From positions 22,534 through 35,103 of the forward strand of contig CP070773.1 of assembly GCA_020345945.1 (NCBI GenBank): a DNA stretch of 12,570 bases. Direction: 5' to 3'. Below the pieces are notes generated by a model, which had not been told where the DNA came from, made no database searches, and worked only from the letters and a program-made list of their open reading frames with translations. The position numbers and the translations under genes were made by a program. Source of the DNA: Candidatus Bathyarchaeota archaeon (GTDB lineage Archaea > Thermoproteota > Bathyarchaeia > RBG-16-48-13 > GCA-020345945). Shown one piece after another: positions 6,736 to 12,570 of this stretch; position 1 is the stretch's first letter; each line of letters starts with the position of its first letter.

Positions 6736-7182
6736 TTATTCTCCGCATCTGAAGAAGAGCCAGTTGTTCTTCTCTTTCTTGAACTTGATCAGACAGTATC
6801 TTCCGATAAGCCTCTCTCCCTTGATTTTTACAATGATCTCTTTTTCCATCCATTTTTCGGTTTCATAAGAACCCTTGTCCCATATCTCTACCGTTCCTGC
6901 CCCGTATTCTCCTTCTGGGATTGTGCCCTTGAAACTGGCGTACTCAACTGGGTGATCCTCGACTTGAACTGCCAATCTTTTGACCCCCCTCTTTAAGGGG
7001 GGTTCCTTGGGAACAGCCCAACTCTTCAAGACACCGTCCTTCTCTAATCTGAGATCGTAGTGCAGTTGTCTGGCTTGATGCTTTTGGATGACATATATCT
7101 GACTTCTGTGGGGAGAAAGTTCTCCTTTCGGTTCATCTGTCTTTGTGAAATCCCTCTTCTTCTTGTACTCTGTGAGTCCCAT
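6736..7182 (-). CDS. Stand-alone LigD-type DNA 3'-phosphoesterase
   Basis: Matches the 3'-phosphoesterase (PE) domain that forms the N-terminus of bacterial LigD and exists alone in some archaea. PE enzymes are Mn-dependent and heal DNA 3' ends by removing 3'-phosphates and terminal ribonucleotides. Visible family blocks are [15 protein letters not shown] (33-47, with metal and catalytic His35, His41, Asp43), LKSWAVPK (52-59), VEDHPVEY (74-81, His77) and [19 protein letters not shown] (about 85-103). The whole 148 residues are this one domain; there is no ligase or polymerase domain and no Ku gene nearby. ATG 7182 is used; no clear Shine-Dalgarno, so it may be leaderless. Transcribed towards nth, which suggests a shared repair role. 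Confidence 0.9.
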   Translation of the reverse strand: MGLTEYKKKRDFTKTDEPKGELSPHRSQIYVIQKHQARQLHYDLRLEKDGVLKSWAVPKEPPLKRGVKRLAVQVEDHPVEYASFKGTIPEGEYGAGTVEIWDKGSYETEKWMEKEIIVKIKGERLIGRYCLIKFKKEKNNWLFFRCGE

Positions 7183-7249
7183 GGTTTAGGTTTAGGGGTT
7201 ATCAATCCAATAAGGATACTTGCTGGAAATTCATGTGAATGAGATAACT

Positions 7250-8200
7250 CTACCCAAGGATCTCGGAGAGAAGGGTTTTCTGAGTATGGAGTCGGTTCTC
7301 TGCCTGATCCCACACAATGGAACTCGGCCCGTCTAAGACCTCATGGGTTACTTCCTCTCCTCTATGAGCTGGTAGACAATGCATAAAGATGACGTCTTTT
7401 TTTCCTAATTCAAGAATATGCTGAGTAACCTGATATCTAGGAAGAAAGATTTTCTCTCTTTCTCTCTTCTCTTTCTCCATGCCTGTTGAAATGAAGGTAT
7501 CCGTGTATATTATATCCGCATCCCTAGCTGCAATCTTAGGATCCCTCACCAGTTCGATCTTAGATCCGGATTCTTTCGCGTTGTTCTTGCCCCATTGTAA
7601 AACAGTCTCCTCCGGCTCGTACCCCTTGGGACAAGCTACAATCATATCAATCCCAAGTCTACTACAACCCAAGATAAGTGAGGAACAGACATTATTCCCA
7701 TCACCGACCCAAGTAAGTTTCAGCCCTTGGATCTCTCCCTTCTTCTCCCAGATAGAGAAGATGTCGGAGAGTGCCTGGCAGGGATGAAACCTCTCTGACA
7801 TCCCATTTATGATGGGTATCTCTGCTGAGTTCGCCAATCTTTGAAGATACTCATGCTTGGTTACCCGCGCAACGACAATATCGACATATAATTCAAGAAT
7901 CTTGGCTGTGTCCTCTAGGCTCTCTCCCCTAGATAGCTGCAGATTTTTCCATTCAAGGGTTATCACATCGCCACCGAGTTGCTTCATGGCTGCCTCAAAA
8001 GATATCCTTGTTCTAGTTGATGGGATTTCGAAGATCATAGCAAGGGTTTTTCCTCTGAGTAATTGGCGGAGACTACGCCCCTCTCTCCTCTTCAATTGTT
8101 TACACTTCTGTAAAAGGAACCATAACTCATCAGTAGAGAAGTTTTGAAGAGTGAGTACATCTTTTCCTTCAAGCAAGGAACTCAATCCTAGATCTACCAA
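7250..8200 (-). CDS. argF: Ornithine carbamoyltransferase
   Basis: Makes citrulline from ornithine and carbamoyl phosphate in arginine synthesis (reversible in some catabolic routes). The carbamoyl-phosphate site is STRTR (61-65) in FEIPSTRTR, with His139 in HPCQ. The ornithine site has Cys275 in HCLPAHRGEE. The usual S-M-G loop reads FISTGMEKE, a slight variant. Length (316) is normal. The start is uncertain. TTG 8200 is the most upstream, but it lies before the transcript start expected from the TATA box at 8214-8220, so TTG 8185 or TTG 8176 may be used; 8176 best matches where the family usually begins. No Shine-Dalgarno is seen, fitting a leaderless transcript. No other arginine gene is in the window. 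Confidence 0.93.
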   Translation of the reverse strand: MVDLGLSSLLEGKDVLTLQNFSTDELWFLLQKCKQLKRREGRSLRQLLRGKTLAMIFEIPSTRTRISFEAAMKQLGGDVITLEWKNLQLSRGESLEDTAKILELYVDIVVARVTKHEYLQRLANSAEIPIINGMSERFHPCQALSDIFSIWEKKGEIQGLKLTWVGDGNNVCSSLILGCSRLGIDMIVACPKGYEPEETVLQWGKNNAKESGSKIELVRDPKIAARDADIIYTDTFISTGMEKEKREREKIFLPRYQVTQHILELGKKDVIFMHCLPAHRGEEVTHEVLDGPSSIVWDQAENRLHTQKTLLSEILG

Positions 8201-8213
8201 ATAGGTGGTGAAG

Positions 8214-8220
8214 TTTTATA
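8214..8220 (-). promoter_or_regulatory. TATA box of argF
   Basis: On the minus strand this reads TATAAAA, the best TATA match in the window. Transcription would begin near 8190-8195, inside the longest version of the argF frame. This argues that argF has its own promoter rather than depending on the LarA-family gene upstream, and that its true start is downstream of TTG 8200. Confidence 0.45.
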
Positions 8221-8244
8221 GAACCTGGAAGATTCGTCGATCAT

Positions 8245-9507
8245 CTATTTTGAAACGGGATATATCTCTCCTCCATGAGTTAGAATGTTTATTTTCGAGT
8301 CAGAGCCATATCTTCGAGTCAGCATATCAACTGCTTCCTCAATTTGGCCGAACTTTTGGAACCTCATCTTCTCAGCCTGTTTCTCTGAGATGCCATCTGA
8401 GATAATACATACTGGATGCTTCTCTCTTACATGTGCCACATTTAGAGCTAAGCCAAAAGCAACGAAGTCTTCGATCTCTCCTGTCCTGTACATCTCCTTC
8501 AGCTCCTCTGTACCATATTGGAGGTATTCGATCCATTTCGGGTGCATCACTGCTATCCCCTCTGGACATGGTGTGGCCTCTATGATACCGCCTTCGACCT
8601 TTGTTGAGAGGTCAGCAGAGAACAGTCCTTTCAAGCCCTGCCAGTACTCAATATCTGCAGGATGACTGCTGGAGATTGTTATATCCGCTAATTCTCGCAT
8701 TGGTACACCATAGACCTGTTTTGCATGTTGGACTCCAATTCTATGAGCCTTGACAAAGTGACCTGCATACACCTTTATTATCTCTCTATATCGAGTGATT
8801 ACAGAGTTTATCAGAAGATGGATCTTCACCTTCTCAGCAAAGGCATCTATCAGCTTCCGTGTCGGATTCTCCTCCATCCCAAGTCCGTTAGGTGTCGTCA
8901 TAGCCGAGTAGACATGCATTCTTCCTACAGTCTCTTCCCCAGCTAACCCAGGTAACAGAATCTTTGCTCCTGCCCCCCAACCAGCATTGAAGTGGGGGAT
9001 TACATTCCCTGTCACAATGCGGATGTCTGCCTTGAGAAAAGCCTTGTTGATCCAGACAGGGACTTCTCCTGCTATATCCCCTAGATACATGAGTTGCGTT
9101 TCGTCGTCGAAGTCGTGGTTGACGAATTCGTAGTCCTCCACAATCTCGGCCCCATACTTTTCCTTCATCTCACGTTCAGTCATCCTTCTGTGCGTTCCGA
9201 GAGCAACAAGGACCTTGATATCATCCTTGGAAGTACCCGAACTCTTCAGTTTGTCCAAGATTGGTGGCAGAAGCAGATTCGTCGGAGTTGTACGGGTTAT
9301 ATCGTCTACTGCTATTGCAACAGTCTTTCCCCTCGGTGCGAGATCTTCAATAGTGGGACCTTCGAGGGGTGTTTCTAGAGCTCTCTCAACCTCGAATAAA
9401 GGATTCTTTGCAGGAACAACCTCGGAAGGAGTTAATAGATCTGAGACGCGGTTTGAATCGATATCGAATTCGATTTCACTATTGCCGTAAGGAAGCTTCA
9501 CAGGCAA
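8245..9507 (-). CDS. larA: LarA-family nickel-pincer racemase/epimerase
   Basis: Member of the lactate racemase LarA family, which uses a pyridinium-dithiodicarboxylate nickel pincer cofactor to racemise or epimerise 2-hydroxyacids. Conserved elements are DDITR (68-72), GTHRRMT (104-110, His106), and PHFNAGWGAGAKILLPG (171-187), which has His172 and Lys182, the lysine that attaches the cofactor in LarA. His198 matches the histidine that binds nickel. The usual A-G-Y-S-G-G is A-G-W-G-A-G here. The family is broad and many members act on acids other than lactate, so the substrate is open. TTG 9507 has a very strong Shine-Dalgarno (GGAGG, 9516-9520). No larB, larC or larE is in the window, so cofactor synthesis must be encoded elsewhere. 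At 420 residues the length is normal. Confidence 0.87.
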   Translation of the reverse strand: MPVKLPYGNSEIEFDIDSNRVSDLLTPSEVVPAKNPLFEVERALETPLEGPTIEDLAPRGKTVAIAVDDITRTTPTNLLLPPILDKLKSSGTSKDDIKVLVALGTHRRMTEREMKEKYGAEIVEDYEFVNHDFDDETQLMYLGDIAGEVPVWINKAFLKADIRIVTGNVIPHFNAGWGAGAKILLPGLAGEETVGRMHVYSAMTTPNGLGMEENPTRKLIDAFAEKVKIHLLINSVITRYREIIKVYAGHFVKAHRIGVQHAKQVYGVPMRELADITISSSHPADIEYWQGLKGLFSADLSTKVEGGIIEATPCPEGIAVMHPKWIEYLQYGTEELKEMYRTGEIEDFVAFGLALNVAHVREKHPVCIISDGISEKQAEKMRFQKFGQIEEAVDMLTRRYGSDSKINILTHGGEIYPVSK

Positions 9508-9515
9508 CTCTATCT

Positions 9516-9520
9516 CCTCC
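9516..9520 (-). promoter_or_regulatory. Strong Shine-Dalgarno confirming the TTG start of larA
   Basis: GGAGG within AAAGGAGGAGAT on the minus strand lies eight bases before TTG 9507. It is the best ribosome binding site in the right half of the window. It makes the TTG start convincing although an in-frame GTG follows two codons later. Confidence 0.6.
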
Positions 9521-9692
9521 TTTCACTATCTTCTATGAAGTCCTTAATAGCTACTTAGATGCGCTGCACCATTTCCTGAGATAGAGAAACGCGTTGGGAA
9601 TATCTATCGGCTTTCGTTTGAGGCTATATTTCTAAGGATAGGCTAGAACGCTTCATACGCTCATTCTTTCGTTAATTCAACTATCGCATAGT

Positions 9693-10868
9693 CTATAGAA
9701 TCTGTATAGGGTAGGCTCCATAGTCTTGACCTGTTCTCACCATTGTAAGGCAGTTAACTAGCTTGCAGTGAGTGTACCAGCTGTTGCTACTGCACAGTAT
9801 AAAGCCGCCACCAGGGGCAGCCTTTCTGATGCAATCTTTGGTCTCCTGAATGACCTCTTCTTCGCTTTTGAGGGCAAGGCTGTCTACGGCTACATTGCCC
9901 ATCAAGAAGATCTTATCCCCCCACTCTTCCTTCACTTTTCCGATATCCACTCCGGCACTTGGATCCAGAGAATGCAGGCCATCTACCTTTGCGGTATCTA
10001 CTAAGCTGGGTATCAGGGTTCTTATGTCGCCGTCAGAGTGCTTCACGTACTTTATTGCTACTCTGTGGGCGGCTTCTACCTGTCGATGCATCTCTTTTGC
10101 GAAGAACTCGTCAAAGAGTGCCGGTCTTATATGTGGACCATCCCTGTGCGCTATATCGCCGGAGCTTATGACCAAATCGCATCCTAGCTCACCGTATCGT
10201 TTGATAGTCTCACAGTTGTAGTCGGTGTATCTCTTCACTGCTTTTTTGATGAAATCTGGGTTTTCAAGTTGTAGACGGTAGTAGGTTGAAATCGGGAAGG
10301 CTTCAAATAGTGTGGCAAATGGTTCTCTTAAAAGCCCTGCCAAAGCTAGGTCACGTTCTTCAGCTAGTTCTGCTACAATCTTAGCGCCCACGTCTCTACC
10401 CTCGGCCCACGGGTCTGGAAAAGACTGGGCCCATTCTTCCCATTCTTCTACTGATGTGATAGTCCCATACTGTTGAATCCAGACGCGACATTTAGAATCA
10501 TAGATCCTTCCTCTTCCCCACTCATCGATGAAGGTCCCGGCGGAATATGACAGACCCGTATCTTTCCTTAGGTTCTTAGCCTCCTCCTCGGAGATTACCT
10601 TGGCTGACCACTCTGAAGGCGGCGTCAGCGCAGCATCGGTTCTGACGATGGAGAATCCCAGTCTATCCCAACATCTTACCTGCACTTCACCATTATGTTT
10701 GAGTAACTCTACTCTTTCAGTGGCAGGTCTATCAGCTGGTGACCAGAATCTCTCAGGAAACATGAGGGTCTCGATATGTGGCGGATCTATACCCATCTCA
10801 AATATTGGAACCCTTTCAGGCTCCTCATGACTCATTGTGGTCAATACATCATTTCTTCGGTTTTCCAC
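9693..10868 (-). CDS. UroD-fold methyltransferase partner, module 2
   Basis: Uroporphyrinogen decarboxylase superfamily protein coupled to a corrinoid protein, so probably a methyltransferase rather than a heme enzyme. The N-terminus NRRNDVLTTMSHEEPERVP is the classic opening of the family. The C-terminal half (KHSDGD, then GLHSLDPSAGVDIGKVK, GNV and APGGGFILCSSNS) is the MtaA/MtbA-like core. Numbering from GTG 10868, the expected zinc residues are His277-x-Asp279 and Cys359, so Asp replaces the first Cys of the His-x-Cys motif. GTG 10868 has GGAGG (10877-10881) eight bases upstream and overlaps the corrinoid gene by 20 bases. TTG 10883 would add five residues. It is only distantly similar to the module 1 protein (Cys near the end, different N-terminus), so the modules probably differ in substrate. 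Confidence 0.82.
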   Translation of the reverse strand: MENRRNDVLTTMSHEEPERVPIFEMGIDPPHIETLMFPERFWSPADRPATERVELLKHNGEVQVRCWDRLGFSIVRTDAALTPPSEWSAKVISEEEAKNLRKDTGLSYSAGTFIDEWGRGRIYDSKCRVWIQQYGTITSVEEWEEWAQSFPDPWAEGRDVGAKIVAELAEERDLALAGLLREPFATLFEAFPISTYYRLQLENPDFIKKAVKRYTDYNCETIKRYGELGCDLVISSGDIAHRDGPHIRPALFDEFFAKEMHRQVEAAHRVAIKYVKHSDGDIRTLIPSLVDTAKVDGLHSLDPSAGVDIGKVKEEWGDKIFLMGNVAVDSLALKSEEEVIQETKDCIRKAAPGGGFILCSSNSWYTHCKLVNCLTMVRTGQDYGAYPIQIL

Positions 10869-11517
10869 CTTTTCTTCCTCCAATCCATTCTGTTGCTAAT
10901 CTGACCGCGTCAACAGCATTAGCGCCGAAGGCGTCCGCACCGATCTCCTGAGCAAAAGCCTCATTCACTGCCCTACCTCCTATCATAATCTTTACGCCTT
11001 CCCTTAGCCCTTCGTTTCTCAGGGTGTCTATGACTTTTCTCATCTCGTCCACAACAATCGTGAGAAGTCCAGACATTGCAAGAACATCAGGCTGCTCGTT
11101 CTTCACAGCCTCCACAAAACTGGTGCACGGCACGTCAACACCAAGATCTATCACATCTAGACCTTGCGACGTTAACATGGCAATCACGATATCCTTGCCG
11201 ATATAATGCAGATCTCCGAATACAGTCCCGATGACCACCTTTCCCTTGGTGAGTGAAGCCGTCTTCTTCAACTCGGGTCTAATCATCGTCATTATTTCAG
11301 TGGCCGTACTTCCTGCCAGTGTAAGCTCCATTAGAAAATATTCTTTCTTCTCGTATAGATCGCCAACTTCGTCGAGTGCTTCTCTAACCACCTCCACTAC
11401 GTCAAGGGGATTCACCCCAGCATTCAGGGCTTTCCTTGCCAGATCCTTTGCTTCGTCAAGCCTAACACAATCAATTATGGCCTTCTTTAGCTCTGCTAAA
11501 ATCTCGCTGTTTCCCAT
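10849..11517 (-). CDS. Methyltransferase corrinoid protein (MtaC/MtbC-like), module 2
   Basis: Second B12-binding methyl carrier, paralogous to the one in module 1. The N-terminal helical cap contains EYFLMELTLAG. The base-off motif is D-x-H-x-x-G in GDLHYIGKD, with His104 as cobalt ligand (numbering from ATG 11517). Tail-binding elements MSGLL and MIGG follow in the expected order. The C-terminal tail is Lys/Gly-rich (GGRKGGKPKK). ATG 11517 is preferred over ATG 11532: GGGGGAG (11524-11530) sits six bases before it, and the resulting N-terminus aligns with the module 1 carrier. A TATA-like CTTTATT (11551-11557) predicts a transcript start near 11529. The gene overlaps its UroD partner and is separated from the MBL gene by a hairpin, so module 2 is probably its own operon. 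Confidence 0.92.
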   Translation of the reverse strand: MGNSEILAELKKAIIDCVRLDEAKDLARKALNAGVNPLDVVEVVREALDEVGDLYEKKEYFLMELTLAGSTATEIMTMIRPELKKTASLTKGKVVIGTVFGDLHYIGKDIVIAMLTSQGLDVIDLGVDVPCTSFVEAVKNEQPDVLAMSGLLTIVVDEMRKVIDTLRNEGLREGVKIMIGGRAVNEAFAQEIGADAFGANAVDAVRLATEWIGGRKGGKPKK

Positions 11518-11550
11518 CGATTTCTCCCCCATATTCCTTTGTGTTTATGC

Positions 11551-11557
11551 AATAAAG
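11551..11557 (-). promoter_or_regulatory. Possible TATA box of the module 2 operon
   Basis: CTTTATT on the minus strand lies about 37 bases before ATG 11517, giving a predicted start near 11529, just ahead of the Shine-Dalgarno. The match to an archaeal TATA consensus is moderate, and nearby A/T stretches (for example 11562-11569) are alternatives. Confidence 0.3.
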
Positions 11558-11595
11558 ATCATAATTCAGCAGCGATTCTTATCGTTAATCCTCTT

Positions 11596-11652
11596 AAAAA
11601 GTGGGCAAATGAAGATACCCAAAGGGCGTTCAACACCTTGGAGTCTTCATTT
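11596..11652 (-). terminator. Hairpin plus T-run after the MBL hydrolase gene
   Basis: A perfect 9-base inverted repeat (AAATGAAGA at 11607-11615, TCTTCATTT at 11644-11652) encloses a second stem (CCAAAGG with CCTTGG, one bulged A) and a 10-base loop. On the minus strand it starts 16 bases after the MBL stop and is followed seven bases later by TTTTT (11596-11600). The layout is that of a terminator separating the MBL gene from module 2. It could also act as an attenuator for module 2. Confidence 0.55.
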
Positions 11653-11667
11653 ACCGGCTTTCGACTA

Positions 11668-12495
11668 TTAGATTCGCTTCTGGCAGTATAGTGGCTCTTG
11701 AAGGATTGTCTTTACTCCCGTCTTCATTATCTTGCCTTTTCGTTCGAGCTCATTGATAATTCTAGGACCCATCGTAGGGAAAGCATTTAGTTTCTCTGCT
11801 AATTCGCTGGGAGTTAGCTCATCTTTGAGTAGATCAAGAGCCTTCTCTAGTACTGTGCTAGTTACGGTGATATACTCGTCGATTCTTCTATTTCCGTTCC
11901 GAATTGGCATTCCATGTCCAGGAAGAAGCCAGTCAACTTCAAGTTTTGCCAGCTGTCTTAAGGAGGCTGTATAGGTATCAAATGAGCCTCTCACTATAGG
12001 TACCTGAATTATCCTGTTGTGCCGGGCATGGAAAAAGGGAGGCATGACGACATCCCCGGTAAAGAGAAGACTGTGTTTACGGTAGTATATACAGGTGCTT
12101 CCAGGAGTATGACCTGGTGTAGGAATCAGTTCAAGTTCTACATCGCCGACAATCAGTCTCCGTTTCTCCTTATAGGTCACATCAGGTCTTGAGGGGGTTA
12201 TGGGTGGTAAGGGATCAGATATTTTCCCTGCATCAAGCTCGTTTACAACGATCTCGACGTTGAAATCGTTCTGTAGTCTGCTGAGTCCACCGATATGGTC
12301 GCGGTCAGAATGGGTTACTAGCACGTACCTTAACTCTTCCAAGTCAGTAACAAGACTTAGATAAGAGAGAATCAACTCAACCGTCTCGTCAGTCCAACCA
12401 GCATCTACAAGAGCAACCTCCCCGTCCCCTCTTACAATACCTATGTTCGCCCCTTCCAAACCACAAAGGAAGTAGATACCATTACAGATTTTCAT
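11668..12495 (-). CDS. MBL-fold metallo-hydrolase with C-terminal winged helix
   Basis: Metallo-beta-lactamase superfamily hydrolase of unknown substrate. Numbering from ATG 12495, the metal motif is HSDRDH (62-67): the second His of the usual H-x-H-x-D-H is Asp64, a known sub-family variant. Further ligands are His129 (TPGHTPGS), Asp148 (FTGDVV) and His194 (LLPGHG). The last 50-60 residues (LTPSELAEKL...INELERKGKI) look like the small winged-helix tail found in LACTB2-like members. ATG 12495 is preferred over TTG 12504, whose upstream region offers no spaced Shine-Dalgarno. The gene is followed by a hairpin terminator and so is probably not part of the corrinoid operon. Glyoxalase II, lactonase and nuclease roles are all possible. 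Confidence 0.85.
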   Translation of the reverse strand: MKICNGIYFLCGLEGANIGIVRGDGEVALVDAGWTDETVELILSYLSLVTDLEELRYVLVTHSDRDHIGGLSRLQNDFNVEIVVNELDAGKISDPLPPITPSRPDVTYKEKRRLIVGDVELELIPTPGHTPGSTCIYYRKHSLLFTGDVVMPPFFHARHNRIIQVPIVRGSFDTYTASLRQLAKLEVDWLLPGHGMPIRNGNRRIDEYITVTSTVLEKALDLLKDELTPSELAEKLNAFPTMGPRIINELERKGKIMKTGVKTILQEPLYCQKRI

Positions 12496-12570
12496 ATGGA
12501 CCAACCCTAATGATCTTAGACTGTCTGTGGAATATCGAAGGAAAAATCGCTTAACGTTTGTGCAGAACTT

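Noticed and set aside
7183..7196. Tandem GGTTTA, resembling a telomere-type repeat, just before the 3'-phosphoesterase start.
   Set aside because: Only two units are present, which is expected by chance in this length of sequence.
9508..9692. Possible riboswitch or long leader before the LarA-family gene.
   Set aside because: A weak TATA-like element at 9624-9636 would give a leader near 95 bases, but I could not find a convincing conserved fold or known riboswitch motif.
12505..12570. T-run on the minus strand (GATTTTTCC) at the right edge, possible terminator of an upstream gene.
   Set aside because: Too short and too close to the edge to tell a terminator from promoter sequence of the MBL gene.

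Overview
The window looks like a chromosomal stretch from an archaeon. The evidence is an archaeal-type phosphoglycolate phosphatase, a short-chain polyprenyl diphosphate synthase, a free-standing LigD-type 3'-phosphoesterase, TATA-like boxes about 25-30 bases ahead of several genes, and many TTG or GTG starts. Two corrinoid protein plus UroD-type methyltransferase gene pairs would fit Bathyarchaeia or a related methyl-metabolising lineage. That placement is inference; no rRNA or other taxonomic marker is present.

Layout. Left edge: a fragment or 18-codon ORF of unknown nature. 204-2038 (+): polyprenyl diphosphate synthase and a HAD phosphatase. 2132-2764 (-): a COMT-like SAM-dependent O-methyltransferase, divergent from TatD. 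2801-5332 (+): tightly spaced run of TatD hydrolase, corrinoid protein and UroD-type methyltransferase (module 1). 5484-5942 (+): BCP/PrxQ peroxiredoxin with a repeat-rich promoter. From 5971 to the right edge every gene is on the minus strand: endonuclease III, LigD-type 3'-phosphoesterase, ornithine carbamoyltransferase, LarA-family protein, UroD-type methyltransferase overlapping its corrinoid protein (module 2), and an MBL-fold hydrolase.

How the genes may work together. Each module pairs a B12-binding carrier with a UroD-fold methyltransferase by overlapping stop and start codons, so each pair is probably translated together and works as a unit that moves methyl groups to or from a corrinoid. 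Neither module encodes an MtaB, MtbB or MttB-type substrate methyltransferase, an MtrH homologue or a RamA-type reactivating protein. Both UroD proteins depart from the His-x-Cys...Cys zinc site of MtaA/MtbA. They may therefore act on an unknown methyl donor or acceptor; this is the most interesting part of the window. The peroxiredoxin, endonuclease III and 3'-phosphoesterase form a plausible oxidative-damage neighbourhood. The remaining genes are housekeeping (arginine synthesis, lipid side chains, phosphatase). I saw no tRNA, rRNA, CRISPR array, insertion sequence or integrase.
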